Made by a program: the position numbers and the translations under genes. DNA of 64,000 nucleotides from Staphylococcus lloydii (GTDB taxonomy: Bacteria; Bacillota; Bacilli; Staphylococcales; Staphylococcaceae), in contig NZ_CP064056.1 in NCBI RefSeq assembly GCF_015775975.1, forward strand, positions 2,356,001-2,420,000, written 5' to 3'. The notes under the pieces were generated by a model. That model was given only the letters and a program-made list of their open reading frames with translations, had not been told where the DNA came from and ran no database searches. This document shows, piece after piece, positions 37,114-49,227 of this stretch; within the stretch, counting starts at the first letter, position 1, and each line of letters starts with the position of its first letter.

Positions 37114-38655
37114 TTATTCCCACTCAATTGTGCTTGGTGGCTTAGAAGTTACGTCATAGACTACGCGGTTAACGTGGTCTACTTCGTTAACGATACGGCT
37201 TGAGATTTTTTGTAAGACTTCCCAGTCGATACGGGCAAAGTCACTTGTCATACCATCGATAGATGTCACTGCACGGATACCTACTGTGTGGTCATACGTA
37301 CGGTAGTCTCCCATGACACCGACTGACTGGATGCCTGGTAATACAGTAAAGTATTGCCATATTTCACGTTCAAGACCTTCCTCACGGATAACTTGACGTA
37401 AGATAGCATCAGATTCTCTAACGATTTCTAATTTATCTTCAGTGATTTCACCTAATACACGAATACCAAGTCCTGGACCTGGGAATGGCTGTCTCCAAAC
37501 TAAGTGTTCAGGAATACCTAATTCAATCCCTAATTCACGTACTTCATCTTTAAATAACGTGTTGATTGGTTCTATAAGTTGGAATTCCATGTCTTCAGGT
37601 AAGCCACCTACGTTGTGGTGTGATTTAATCGTCTGAGCTGTTTTTGTACCTGATTCGATAACGTCAGTATATAGTGTGCCTTGTGCAAGGAAGTCTACAC
37701 CTTGTAACTTAGATGCTTCATCATCGAAAACATATACGAATTCATTACCAATTATTTTACGTTTTTGTTCTGGATCTGAAACGCCGGCTAATTTGTTCAT
37801 GAAACGTTCTTGCGCATTAACACGAATAATATTCATATTAAAGCCTTCACCAAATTGTTCCATAACCATGTCGCCTTCACCTTTACGCAACAGGCCATGG
37901 TCAACAAAGATACATGTCAATTGATCACCAATTGCTTTATGAAGCAATACTGCAACGACTGATGAATCAACACCGCCACTCATTGCACATAAGACACGAC
38001 GGTCGCCAACTTGCTCGCGAATTTTTTCTATTTCGATATCAATAAAGTTTTCCATTGTCCATTCGCCTGTACATTCACACACGCGACGGATAAAGTTACG
38101 TAATAAATCATTACCATATTCAGTGTGTCGTACTTCTGGATGGAATTGTACGCCGTAGATACGACGTGATTTATCTTCAATAGCTGCATAATTTGTACTT
38201 GGACTATCTGCAATAACCTCGAAACCATCAGGAATTTCGATAACTTTATCAGAGTGACTCATCCAAACATTTTGTTCTTCAGGTAAACCAAAGAATAATT
38301 CGTCTGTTTTAGCATTGATAATTGCTTTCCCATATTCACGTTCATTGGCACGTTCAACTTTACCACCTAATAATTTCGTAGTTAGTTGCATACCATAACA
38401 AATGCCCAAAATTGGAATACCTAGGTTGTAAATCTCAGGATCAATTGTAAATGAATTTTCTTCATATACTGAATTTGGTCCTCCAGATAAGATAATACCT
38501 TTAGGGTTCATTAATTTAATTTCTTCAATAGAAATTTCGTGGTCGTGTAATTCACTATATACGCCCATTTCACGTATACGACGCGTGATTAATTGATTGT
38601 ATTGACTTCCGAAGTCTAAAACAAGAATTAACTCTTGCTCTTTAGCCATTTCCAT
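37114..38655 (-). CDS. guaA: GMP synthase (glutamine-hydrolysing)
   Basis: A 513-residue enzyme converting XMP to GMP. The N-terminal class I amidotransferase domain (about 1-200) has the nucleophile in L-G-I-C-Y-G-M-Q and the V-Q-F-H-P-E-V His/Glu pair. The ATP-pyrophosphatase P-loop S-G-G-V-D-S-S-V-V is near residue 227. The C-terminal dimer domain ends K-P-P-S-T-I-E-W-E, the usual end. AAAGGAG lies ten bases before the ATG. It is the last gene of xpt-pbuX-guaB-guaA. Confidence 0.97.
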   Translation of the reverse strand: MEMAKEQELILVLDFGSQYNQLITRRIREMGVYSELHDHEISIEEIKLMNPKGIILSGGPNSVYEENSFTIDPEIYNLGIPILGICYGMQLTTKLLGGKVERANEREYGKAIINAKTDELFFGLPEEQNVWMSHSDKVIEIPDGFEVIADSPSTNYAAIEDKSRRIYGVQFHPEVRHTEYGNDLLRNFIRRVCECTGEWTMENFIDIEIEKIREQVGDRRVLCAMSGGVDSSVVAVLLHKAIGDQLTCIFVDHGLLRKGEGDMVMEQFGEGFNMNIIRVNAQERFMNKLAGVSDPEQKRKIIGNEFVYVFDDEASKLQGVDFLAQGTLYTDVIESGTKTAQTIKSHHNVGGLPEDMEFQLIEPINTLFKDEVRELGIELGIPEHLVWRQPFPGPGLGIRVLGEITEDKLEIVRESDAILRQVIREEGLEREIWQYFTVLPGIQSVGVMGDYRTYDHTVGIRAVTSIDGMTSDFARIDWEVLQKISSRIVNEVDHVNRVVYDVTSKPPSTIEWE

Positions 38656-38675
38656 AAGTGTTTATCTCCTTTGAC

Positions 38676-41436
<2,761 letters not shown>

Positions 41437-41440
<4 letters not shown>

Positions 41441-42030
41441 ACTTCCTCACTTACTGTTTCATCGACGAATGTGACATTATTCCCTTTTAGAGAGGCAACC
41501 TTGCATAGAGAAGATACATTTAATCCTGCCCCCTCTAAGCGTTGTCTACCTTGTTGGAAACTCTTTTCGACGACGATTCCAATTCCAACTGTCGTCGCCT
41601 GAGCTTGTTGCACAATTTCGTTAAGTCCTAATGAAGCATCACCATTTGCTAAAAAGTCATCAATAATTAGCACACGATCGTCTTCGGAAAGAAATTCATC
41701 TGACACTATGACAGTACTCGTTTTGTTTTTAGTAAAAGAGTGTATATCTGCGTGATAAACACCTTTTGTTAATGTACTTGGCTTTGCCTTTTTAGCAAAC
41801 AGACAAGGTACATTAAAATGTAGTGCTGCCATAATCGCTGGAGCTATGCCCGATGCTTCAATAGTTAACACTTTAGTAATCCCTTCATCTTTAAACTGTT
41901 CATGAAAAGTATTACCAATTTGATGCATAAGTTGCGCATCAATTTGATGATTTAAAAAGCCATCTACTTTTAAAATCTTTTCATCAATGACCACGCCATC
42001 CTCTTTAACTCTTTGTTTCAACAAATCCAC
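41437..42030 (-). CDS. xpt: xanthine phosphoribosyltransferase
   Basis: A 197-residue type I phosphoribosyltransferase. The PRPP-binding motif is V-L-I-I-D-D-F-L-A-N-G-D-A (~residues 126-138), and the A-S-G-I-A-P segment near 60 is also present. It converts xanthine and PRPP to XMP, which guaA uses next. GAGGAGG site. First gene of the operon, directly behind the guanine riboswitch. Confidence 0.96.
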
Positions 42031-42061
42031 TCGAAAAAACCTCCTCGTAATGTGTACAAAA

Positions 42062-42094
42062 AAGACCCCAAACTAATGAAGTTTCAGGATCTAT
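42062..42094 (-). terminator. expression-platform terminator of the guanine riboswitch
   Basis: On the minus strand GATCCTGAAACT/AGTTTGGGGTC followed by six T, between the aptamer and xpt. Its 5' arm is preceded by an A-C-T-C-A-T-A-G segment that matches the aptamer's closing strand, so an alternative antiterminator fold is possible. Confidence 0.85.
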
Positions 42095-42267
42095 GAGTGA
42101 ACATGCAATACAAAAACGCGACCAATGACCAAAATAATCAGCTGTATGCTCCTAAATATTAATTACCTTTCCCGCTAGTAAACCAATAATTAGGATGGTA
42201 CGAACCAAATCACTGTCATTTGGTTATACATGATTAAGATATAGTTATTGTATGTATTGTCTTGTTA

Positions 42268-42335
42268 CTCATAGTCATGTCGTTTGCGGCAACACGGTAG
42301 AAACTTCTAAAGCCATATTCTTTAGATTATATGAG
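42268..42335 (-). ncRNA. guanine/xanthine-sensing purine riboswitch aptamer
   Basis: The minus strand reads CTCATATAATC ... ATATGGCTTTAGAAGTTTCTACC... GACTATGAG, the full purine aptamer pattern: P1, J1/2, P2 with AAGTTTCTACC, and P3. The discriminating base in the final ACTAT is C, which pairs with guanine; the adenine type has ATTAT. Ligand binding would fold the terminator at 42062-42094 and lower xpt-pbuX-guaB-guaA expression. Confidence 0.95.
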
Positions 42336-42504
42336 CTAGTTAAATTATTATACGATAATACCAAATTTTCATATTCCTTTCAATATACACTTTATACAAA
42401 GTGTATGCTCATTAACTATTTAATCTACAGTTGTAAGCGGTTAATTATAGAGTATAATAACATTTGTAAGTAATCGATATTCGTTTTATAATTTAATTAA
42501 ATCG

Positions 42505-42530
42505 TTTCACATCAAGAGTAACAGGGTAAA
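42505..42530 (+). promoter_or_regulatory. sigma-B-type promoter
   Basis: GTTTCA, 14 bp, GGGTAA: close to the sigma-B consensus GTTTAA-N12-15-GGGTAT. It lies 40 bp upstream of a gene of a known sigma-B-controlled family. Confidence 0.7.
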
Positions 42531-42569
42531 GAATGAGTAATCGAAAGAAGTTAATTGGAGGGTACAACC

Positions 42570-43004
42570 ATGGCTGAATTTAAAGTTGTAGACGGTAAAG
42601 ATGAATTATATGAAGCAATTAAACAAAAAAGAGCTGAAGGTTATAATGATTACGAATTATCTGTAATTAGTAAGAAAAAACTGCATTTAGATGATTTACA
42701 TGATTCTGAAATCAATTTAACAGCAACTACAGGTGGCATAAGTGATATGGCAGCTAAATTGCTTACTGGTGAAGATACTGAAGCAGCTGTATTTGCACAT
42801 TACAATATGCCTGAAGACAAAGTGGAACATTATAAAAATGAACTCCAAGAAGGAAAATATATATTAGTCATATCTAAAGATGAATCTTCACATAACGAAG
42901 TAGAAAACTACAACGCTGCATATGCTACTGAAGGCAAAAATGATAATGATAGCAAAATTGTTGGTAATCATTATTCTGAAGAAACAGAAGGACCAAAATC
43001 TTAA
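42570..43004 (+). CDS. general stress protein, GSP17M/YflT family
   Basis: A 144-residue soluble acidic protein. The N-terminal YflT-like domain spans about residues 1-105, with D-L-H-D-S-E-I-N and a helix with G-E-D-T-E-A-A. The tail is acidic and disordered. The ATG at 42570 follows TTGGAGGG; an in-frame ATG 15 bases earlier is less likely. The sigma-B-type promoter fits the family's role in general stress. Molecular function unknown. Confidence 0.82.
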   Translation: MAEFKVVDGKDELYEAIKQKRAEGYNDYELSVISKKKLHLDDLHDSEINLTATTGGISDMAAKLLTGEDTEAAVFAHYNMPEDKVEHYKNELQEGKYILVISKDESSHNEVENYNAAYATEGKNDNDSKIVGNHYSEETEGPKS

Positions 43005-43019
43005 TGCTAAATAATTTTT

Positions 43020-43047
43020 AGAGTATTAGTGTAACGGCTAATACTCT
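43020..43047 (+). terminator. terminator of the stress gene
   Basis: Arms AGAGTATTAG/CTAATACTCT followed by seven T. Confidence 0.9.
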
Positions 43048-43145
43048 TTTTTTATTTATAAAGCTTGCTAGCACAATTGATAATTACACCGAATTAACCT
43101 GTATGCTACAATAAGCACAAATAATCTACAGTACGGAGGTTGAAG

Positions 43146-43829
43146 ATGGAATTTAAAATAGTTAAAACCGTGCAAGATCCTTTATTCGATGAAGCCTTAA
43201 ATTTATACGACGGTAAGTTAGACGTTTCTATTAAAGAAGGAGAAAAGATTTTCCGTCAGTCATTAGAAAATAAATATACTCAACATGATTATATTTTCCT
43301 TGTTGGTATTGATAACAACTCAGTCGTAAGTATTGCTACAGCGCATTACGAAGCCACTACAAATTCAGCTTTTTTAATTTATTTGTTAGCTGAAAATAAC
43401 GGAAATAGAGACACCACGATTAGACTAACGCTTGAAGAGATGGAAAAAGAACTAAATAAATTATCTAACCAATTGCACGCTCATGACATTAATTTCATCA
43501 TGCTCGAAGTAGATCAAGAAATCGATGAAGATGAATCAATAGACGATGAAAAAACAATTGTACTTAATAAAAGACGTCGCTTATTAATGGAGTATGGATT
43601 TGAACAACAACACGATATTGATTACATAGCACCTAGACAACCAATCAAAAATAACTTTGAAGAGCAGCCAATGGACTTATTTATTAAATCAAATATTGAA
43701 TTAACGAAAGACATCTATGGTACAAGTATCAAATCAAATTATATATTAAAGTATGTATTTGCTAATAAAATCTCACGCCATATTATTTATCCTATGTTAG
43801 AACAAATGGATCTACGTAAGCAGGTTTAA
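43146..43829 (+). CDS. conserved hypothetical protein, GNAT-like fold possible
   Basis: A 227-residue soluble protein starting at the ATG after ACGGAGG. The first half (Q-D-P-L-F-D-E-A-L-N-L-Y ... A-T-A-H-Y-E-A-T ... L-L-A-E-N-N-G-N) has the strand-helix order of a GNAT domain but lacks a clear R-x-x-G-x-G loop; N-G-N-R-D-T may replace it. An acidic insert D-E-D-E-S-I-D-D-E-K is at ~133-142. Conserved next to the guaAB region in staphylococci to my knowledge; function unknown. Confidence 0.6.
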   Translation: MEFKIVKTVQDPLFDEALNLYDGKLDVSIKEGEKIFRQSLENKYTQHDYIFLVGIDNNSVVSIATAHYEATTNSAFLIYLLAENNGNRDTTIRLTLEEMEKELNKLSNQLHAHDINFIMLEVDQEIDEDESIDDEKTIVLNKRRRLLMEYGFEQQHDIDYIAPRQPIKNNFEEQPMDLFIKSNIELTKDIYGTSIKSNYILKYVFANKISRHIIYPMLEQMDLRKQV

Positions 43830-43954
43830 AGTATACCAACACTTGAAATCATTATTAAAACGGGGTAAAATGACATAGAAGTTAGACTGACGTTTCACTG
43901 ACCGAAGACAAACGTCCCTATACATAAATTTATTTTTAGAAAGGATTTATTTCT

Positions 43955-44974
43955 ATGTTAACGAAAGAATTCGCCCAACGTGTGGAACTTAGCGAAAAGC
44001 AAGTTCGTAAAATAGTTCAGCATTTAGAAGAACGTGGATACCAACTCAGCAAGACAGAATATCGAGGTAGAGAAGCTACAGATTTTAAAGAAGAAGATAT
44101 CGAGTTATTCCAAGACATCGCCGAAAAAGTTAAACAAACAAATAGTTACGATTTAGCTTTCGATGAATTAGAACAAGAAAAAGATTTCTTACAAGTGCTA
44201 GTCAAAGACGATAGTAGTAACCTACCTACGAACCAAAATGTTAGCCAAGTCGTAGAAGAATTACGTAGCGAGATTCAACAAATTCGCGAAGAACGTCATA
44301 TGCTAGGCCAAATGATTAGCCAAGTGCATAATCAGCAAAACGAATTGCGCGAGTTACAAAATCAAATTACTGCTAAACTCGACACTAACACTGAAGCCTT
44401 AAAAACAATTCAATCTTCTACTGATGAAATCAAAACGACACAAGCAGAAATTCACAAAACGCAATCTGAGCAAGCTGCTCTAATTCAAACAAATGTCGCT
44501 AATGATACCGAAAGTTCTAAACCACAATCTAATCAAAGTTCAGAACAAGTTCAAGCCACTGAAGACAGTAGTGCAACAACTGACGAAGCTAAACAAGCAG
44601 AACCACAAAACAGCAACACTACTGTAGAGAATAATAAACAGAACGAAACAAAAGCTACTGAAGAAGAAATCACACAAGTCGATTCACAATCAGCAGAGGC
44701 ACAGTCTTCAACTGATGAAGAGACTTCTGTATCAGATGTACAAGAAGATACAACTGACAGCAGTAAAACAAGCGAAGAAGAAATTACACAAATTCCTTCA
44801 GCTGAATCTACTGCCCAAACAAACAACAATAACGAAAATAGCCATTCAGCTGAATCATCTTCTGATGAAACAAATGACAATGGATATTCAACAACATCAC
44901 AATCATCACCATTAACTAAAGAAACACCGTCTTCAGAGAAAAAAGGATTCTTCGCACGTTTATTTAACTTATAA
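43955..44974 (+). CDS. DUF536-type protein with N-terminal helix-turn-helix and long coiled coil
   Basis: A 339-residue protein. An N-terminal MerR-like helix-turn-helix (L-T-K-E-F-A-Q-R-V-E-L-S-E-K-Q-V-R-K, residues 2-19) is followed by a coiled coil at about 95-165 with Q-I-R-E-E-R-H-M-L-G and heptad-like N/L/Q spacing. About 130 residues of S, T, E, Q, N and D-rich disorder follow. It ends in the basic-hydrophobic K-K-G-F-F-A-R-L-F-N-L, a possible membrane-binding helix. DUF536 proteins are mostly known from plasmids and phage-like elements, so a chromosomal copy with such a tail is notable. DNA binding and membrane attachment are inferred. Confidence 0.65.
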   Translation: MLTKEFAQRVELSEKQVRKIVQHLEERGYQLSKTEYRGREATDFKEEDIELFQDIAEKVKQTNSYDLAFDELEQEKDFLQVLVKDDSSNLPTNQNVSQVVEELRSEIQQIREERHMLGQMISQVHNQQNELRELQNQITAKLDTNTEALKTIQSSTDEIKTTQAEIHKTQSEQAALIQTNVANDTESSKPQSNQSSEQVQATEDSSATTDEAKQAEPQNSNTTVENNKQNETKATEEEITQVDSQSAEAQSSTDEETSVSDVQEDTTDSSKTSEEEITQIPSAESTAQTNNNNENSHSAESSSDETNDNGYSTTSQSSPLTKETPSSEKKGFFARLFNL

Positions 44975-44985
44975 GTTTTTAATTA

Positions 44986-45017
44986 ACAGCCACAACACGA
45001 TTAACTGTTGTGGCTGT
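44986..45017 (+). terminator. terminator of the DUF536 gene
   Basis: Arms ACAGCCACAACA/TGTTGTGGCTGT followed by TTTTAATTTT. Confidence 0.9.
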
Positions 45018-45233
45018 TTTAATTTTGCTTTACTCAAAGTCAACTTCTTATCTATATTTTCCTTATTATGGATCTTTTTACATACCAAACAATTATAATT
45101 GTCAGAATATATAATCTTTTAATATTATATATATTTATTAAGCAACCCTCTTGAATATATTTATAAATGCTACTATCCTTATTAAGTAACTCGGCTTATT
45201 AAAAAATATTATATGAAAGTGTAGGTCCTGACA

Positions 45234-46619
45234 ATGTTACTTACTATTTTAAACATTATTATTTTTGTGGCCTTCATCATCGGATTAAGTATTATGGCTA
45301 AAAAACACGTATCATTCCCTAAACGTGTTTTTTCTGCGTTAGGCGTGGGTATCGTCTTCGGTATTGCGCTACACTTAATTTATGGTGTGGATAGCAAAAT
45401 AACAAAACAAACTACGGATTGGCTAAGTATTGCTGGAGATGGATATATTTCCCTCTTACAAATGATTGTTATTCCGTTAATTTTTATCTCTATCGTTTCT
45501 GCGTTTACTAAAATACAAATTGGTGATAAGTTCGCCAAAGTTGGTATGTGGATATTCATCTTCTTAATAGGAACTGTTGGTATCGCTGCTATTATCGGTA
45601 TCTTAACTGCTATCGTTTTCCATTTAGATGCTTCATCTATCGATTTAGGTGGCACGGTAGGTTCTAGAGGTAGCGAAATAGCTAGCCAAGCGAAAGATAT
45701 GAGTGCTAAAACACTGCCACAACAAATCATTGAGTTGTTACCAAGTAACCCATTCTTAGATTTCACGGGTCAACGTGCAACATCAACAATTGCCGTTGTA
45801 ATTTTCGCAGCATTTATCGGTTTCGCCTTTTTACGCGTATTACGTAAACAACCTGAACAAGGCAACTTACTTAAACGTGGTATCGATGCAGTATACGCAT
45901 TAGTAATGGCTATCGTTACTTTCGTTTTACGTTTAACACCATATGGTATTTTAGCTATCATGGCTAAAACAATTGCTACAAGCGATTTTGCAGCAATTTG
46001 GACGCTAGGTAAATTCGTTATCGCATCTTATGTAGCGTTAATCTTAATGTATATCATTCACATGATTATTCTTATGATTTTGGGATTAAACCCTTTAACA
46101 TATATTAAGAAAACTGGTGAAGTATTGCTTTTCGCATTCACATCACGTTCAAGTGCAGGTTCATTACCTTTAAACGTTCAAACTCAAAAAACGCGTTTAG
46201 GTGTACCTGACGGGATTGCGAACTTCTCAGCTTCATTTGGACTTTCAATAGGTCAAAATGGTTGTGCCGGTATTTATCCTGCAATGTTAGCTATCATGGT
46301 AGCACCAGTAGCTCACGTTGAAATAAACTTACAGTTTATCTTATCAGTTATTGGTATCGTTATTATTAGTTCATTTGGTGTTGCCGGTGTTGGTGGTGGT
46401 GCAACATTCGCATCTATTTTAGTACTATCAACATTAAACTTACCTGTTGCACTAGCAGGTGTCTTAATTTCTGTAGAACCTCTTATTGATATGGGACGTA
46501 CAGCATTAAACGTTAATGACTCAATGTTAGCAGGTGTAGGTACAGCAAAATTAACTAACGACTTAGATAAAGATGTTTATCACGAAGAGTCTTACGGTGA
46601 ATTAACGGCCAATAGTTAA
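45234..46619 (+). CDS. tcyP: L-cystine sodium/proton symporter TcyP
   Basis: A 461-residue dicarboxylate/amino acid:cation symporter family protein with about eight to nine segments. It has the serine-rich hairpin F-T-S-R-S-S-A-G-S-L-P-L near residue 305 and the late G-V-A-G-V-G-G-G-A-T-F motif. Length and locus, next to nfrA and ahpCF, match staphylococcal TcyP, which imports cystine. The start is the ATG at 45234; no strong ribosome site is seen (TAGGTCC). Confidence 0.92.
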   Translation: MLLTILNIIIFVAFIIGLSIMAKKHVSFPKRVFSALGVGIVFGIALHLIYGVDSKITKQTTDWLSIAGDGYISLLQMIVIPLIFISIVSAFTKIQIGDKFAKVGMWIFIFLIGTVGIAAIIGILTAIVFHLDASSIDLGGTVGSRGSEIASQAKDMSAKTLPQQIIELLPSNPFLDFTGQRATSTIAVVIFAAFIGFAFLRVLRKQPEQGNLLKRGIDAVYALVMAIVTFVLRLTPYGILAIMAKTIATSDFAAIWTLGKFVIASYVALILMYIIHMIILMILGLNPLTYIKKTGEVLLFAFTSRSSAGSLPLNVQTQKTRLGVPDGIANFSASFGLSIGQNGCAGIYPAMLAIMVAPVAHVEINLQFILSVIGIVIISSFGVAGVGGGATFASILVLSTLNLPVALAGVLISVEPLIDMGRTALNVNDSMLAGVGTAKLTNDLDKDVYHEESYGELTANS

Positions 46620-46634
46620 GTTAATATATAAGAG

Positions 46635-46668
46635 AAAAGCTCAATAGCAATCGCTATTGAGCTTTTTT
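46635..46668. terminator. bidirectional terminator after tcyP
   Basis: Perfect arms AAAAGCTCAATAGC/GCTATTGAGCTTTT with flanking T run, shared with the convergent gene at 46667. Confidence 0.9.
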
Positions 46669-47269
46669 AATGGTTATGTGGTTTAAATGGACCCCATGTG
46701 ATTTTTTGTTCACTATCAACGGCTAGATTCTTAATTTCACGTGAGACATCATCAAACCATTTTAAGAATGCTGCTTCTTTATCTAATTGCGCTTCCATTG
46801 ATGCCTGTGAAATATCATGTAAGTACCATGTTTTACTTTCAAATTCGAACTGAATTTGAGAGTAGGCAATACGCGTCACGTCTGCACGGTCATACAGGTT
46901 ATTCACTTGCTTTACTACGTTTACAGCTTGTGGCAACAAACTTTGATAAATCACCTTTTTTTGTTGCGGATTGTCTAAATCATTCCACATTCTAATTTGA
47001 CCATTCATTTGGAAAAATATATCCATGGTGGGCGATTTCTCATCAAACGATATAAGTATAAAGATACGTTCAGCCATATGATCTACACAATTCGTTGCAC
47101 TGACAATAACTTTACTAGCAATTTTCGCCCAGTAGTCTTGTGCTTGCGAAGGAGTAAGTACATCTTCATTGCCCTGTACTTGTTGGTTAGCATTATTTTC
47201 TTCAGGTGTACAATCACGATTGTCATCATTATTTTTAAATAATTTATCAAACATGCTCAATGCAACCAA
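46667..47269 (-). CDS. conserved hypothetical protein
   Basis: About 200 residues, soluble and acidic, with a disordered Asn/Glu-rich start (about 15-40) and a mixed alpha/beta body ending in K-I-T-W-G-P-F-K-P-H. The start is uncertain: AAGGAG lies nine bases before a TTG at 47260 (reading S-M-F-D-K-L-F next), and an ATG follows at 47254. No family recognised; similar proteins accompany nfrA in staphylococci. Confidence 0.6.
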   Translation of the reverse strand: MVALSMFDKLFKNNDDNRDCTPEENNANQQVQGNEDVLTPSQAQDYWAKIASKVIVSATNCVDHMAERIFILISFDEKSPTMDIFFQMNGQIRMWNDLDNPQQKKVIYQSLLPQAVNVVKQVNNLYDRADVTRIAYSQIQFEFESKTWYLHDISQASMEAQLDKEAAFLKWFDDVSREIKNLAVDSEQKITWGPFKPHNH

Positions 47270-47330
47270 CTCCTTCCTTATAATTAACTTTTAATCGCGT
47301 AAATCACAGAAAAATACTTAACACGAAACT

Positions 47331-48086
47331 TTAATGTTTTAAGAAACCTGATTTCTTCAATTCATCTAACATGTCTAATCTTTGCTTACTTCCTAATGCG
47401 CGAGCAATTTGATTAGACCACGTTTCATTGCGTTCACCATTTGTACGTTTATGATAATAATCACTTACAGTTTTATCATAATCTTCTAATGCTTTACGTT
47501 GTTCTTGTTCATTACTATTGTATAGATTTTCGTGGAAAATATGTTCAAACGGCAACCGCGGTTTTGGTGCCCCATCTTCATCGTCAGCAGGTTCACCAAC
47601 AGCCATTCCAAATAGTGGGAAAGCATGTTCAGGTAAATTAAGTATTTCTTTCACGCGGTGAACATCATTACGTAAGGAACCTAAATAAACCATGCCATAA
47701 CCCATGTCCTCTGCTGCCACTGCCATATTTTGAGCTACTAATGCTACATCAATCGAGCCTACTAAAAGCCCTTCAGTAGAACTTATTGAGACATCCATGT
47801 CGCTTTTCTTATCTTCATCTATTAATGAATGTCTATAATAATCCATTACAAATACAAATAAGTAACCATTATCTACAACATATGGTTGTCCCGAAACTTC
47901 TTTCAAATCTTTTTTCACTCGTGGATCATTGACACCTATAATGGAATAAGTTTGTAAATAACTAGAAGTAGAAGCACTTTGACCTGCTTCAACTAACTTT
48001 TTAACTTCATCATTAGAAAGTGGTTTGTCTTTAAACTTTCTAACTGAATGGTGTTTTTTCATTAAGTCGTAAACATAATTCGTCAC
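47331..48086 (-). CDS. nfrA: NADPH-dependent FMN-containing oxidoreductase NfrA
   Basis: A 251-residue nitroreductase-family flavoprotein. The phosphate-binding start K-K-H-H-S-V-R-K-F, Q-S-A-S-T-S-S-Y-L-Q near residue 37 and G-M-V-Y-L-G-S-L near 131 are typical of NfrA. It reduces nitro compounds and disulfides and belongs to the oxidative-stress neighbourhood of ahpCF. Divergent from ahpC. Confidence 0.92.
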   Translation of the reverse strand: MTNYVYDLMKKHHSVRKFKDKPLSNDEVKKLVEAGQSASTSSYLQTYSIIGVNDPRVKKDLKEVSGQPYVVDNGYLFVFVMDYYRHSLIDEDKKSDMDVSISSTEGLLVGSIDVALVAQNMAVAAEDMGYGMVYLGSLRNDVHRVKEILNLPEHAFPLFGMAVGEPADDEDGAPKPRLPFEHIFHENLYNSNEQEQRKALEDYDKTVSDYYHKRTNGERNETWSNQIARALGSKQRLDMLDELKKSGFLKH

Positions 48087-48508
48087 GTTAAAACCTCTTT
48101 TCTATGTGCTTGTTTAATAAATAATAACAAATATAAGAACAATATACTTACTTATTGCTTACCCTATTTTAAGTGATTTTAAAGCTATCTCACTAAATTA
48201 ATTTATAATTTAAAGCGACAAAGAATTTAATGAAAATTCATAACTATTATCACGATGTATTACAAATTTTATGTAAGCGATAACACCCAACACACAATTG
48301 CCTTTGATCAATATCATCAATTAAAATAACCCTAACAATTTTAAAATAAATGAGTTAGTTGAGAATAAAAATATCTAATTGATATTAAGGAAATGTAAAA
48401 TTATCTTAATAATGAACTATAGAAATTAACAAACTATACTTTCTATATGTCGTCCCAAAACCTTTTAAAATCTACATTCCTTATCATTACAAGCACGAAA
48501 CATCTATG
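48087..48508. other. 420-bp spacer between nfrA and the ahpC promoter
   Basis: AT-rich with no coding region that has a ribosome site. The nfrA promoter must lie at its left end but I see no decisive match. Confidence 0.5.
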
Positions 48509-48602
48509 TTGACGAAATAAAAATTAAATGTAATAATAGGTTTCAAAGATTAGAATTATTATAAATAAACAATCAGAACAATCTGTTCTGTAATTCTAAT
48601 CT
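48509..48602 (+). promoter_or_regulatory. ahpCF promoter, PerR box and palindromic leader
   Basis: TTGACG (48509-48514), 16 bp, TAATAA (48531-48536). A full match to the PerR box NTANAANNATTNTAN (TTAGAATTATTATAA) lies at 48550-48564, just downstream of the -10. Around it are 12-bp arms AGATTAGAATTA (48547) and TAATTCTAATCT (48591) enclosing a second palindrome CAGAACA-atc-TGTTCTG (48574-48590). PerR repression of ahpCF is established in staphylococci. Confidence 0.85.
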
Positions 48603-48640
48603 CAAGATAGTCAACATACAATTTAGGAGGATGTTTTTTT

Positions 48641-49210
48641 ATGTCTTTAATTAATAAAGAAATTTTACCATTCACAGCAAATGCTTATGACCCAAAGAAA
48701 GATGAATTCTTTGAAATCTCAGACGAAAACTTAAAAGGTTCATGGAGTGTCGTTTGCTTCTACCCAGCAGACTTTTCATTCGTATGTCCTACTGAGTTAG
48801 AAGACTTACAAGGTCAATATGATAAATTACAAGAATTAGGCGTTAATGTATATTCAGTATCTACTGATACTCATTTCGTACACAAAGCTTGGCACGATCA
48901 TTCAGAAGCTATCAACAAGATCCAATATCAAATGATTGGTGACCCTTCTCAAACTATCACTCGTAACTTTGATGTTTTAGACGAAGAAGTAGGTCTTGCT
49001 CAACGCGGTACTTTCATCGTTGATCCTGATGGTGTTGTTCAAGCAGCAGAAGTTAATGCTGACGGAATTGGCCGTGACGCAAGCACATTAGTTCACAAAA
49101 TCAAAGCAGCACAATATGTTCGTCAACATCCAGGCGAAGTTTGCCCAGCAAAATGGGAAGAAGGTTCAGAAACATTACAACCTGGACTTGACTTAGTAGG
49201 TAAAATCTAA
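48641..49210 (+). CDS. ahpC: alkyl hydroperoxide reductase subunit C (peroxiredoxin)
   Basis: A 189-residue two-Cys peroxiredoxin. The peroxidatic Cys is in F-S-F-V-C-P-T-E-L (~49), and the resolving Cys is in G-E-V-C-P-A-K-W (~168). It reduces H2O2 and organic peroxides and is recharged by AhpF. AGGAGGA site. Followed by ahpF after 17 bases. Confidence 0.97.
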   Translation: MSLINKEILPFTANAYDPKKDEFFEISDENLKGSWSVVCFYPADFSFVCPTELEDLQGQYDKLQELGVNVYSVSTDTHFVHKAWHDHSEAINKIQYQMIGDPSQTITRNFDVLDEEVGLAQRGTFIVDPDGVVQAAEVNADGIGRDASTLVHKIKAAQYVRQHPGEVCPAKWEEGSETLQPGLDLVGKI

Positions 49211-49227
49211 GGAGGCATTGATGTCAA

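Noticed and set aside
44551..44880. 109-residue minus-strand reading frame
   Set aside because: Shadow of the Ser/Thr/Glu-rich tail of the DUF536 gene; no ribosome site.
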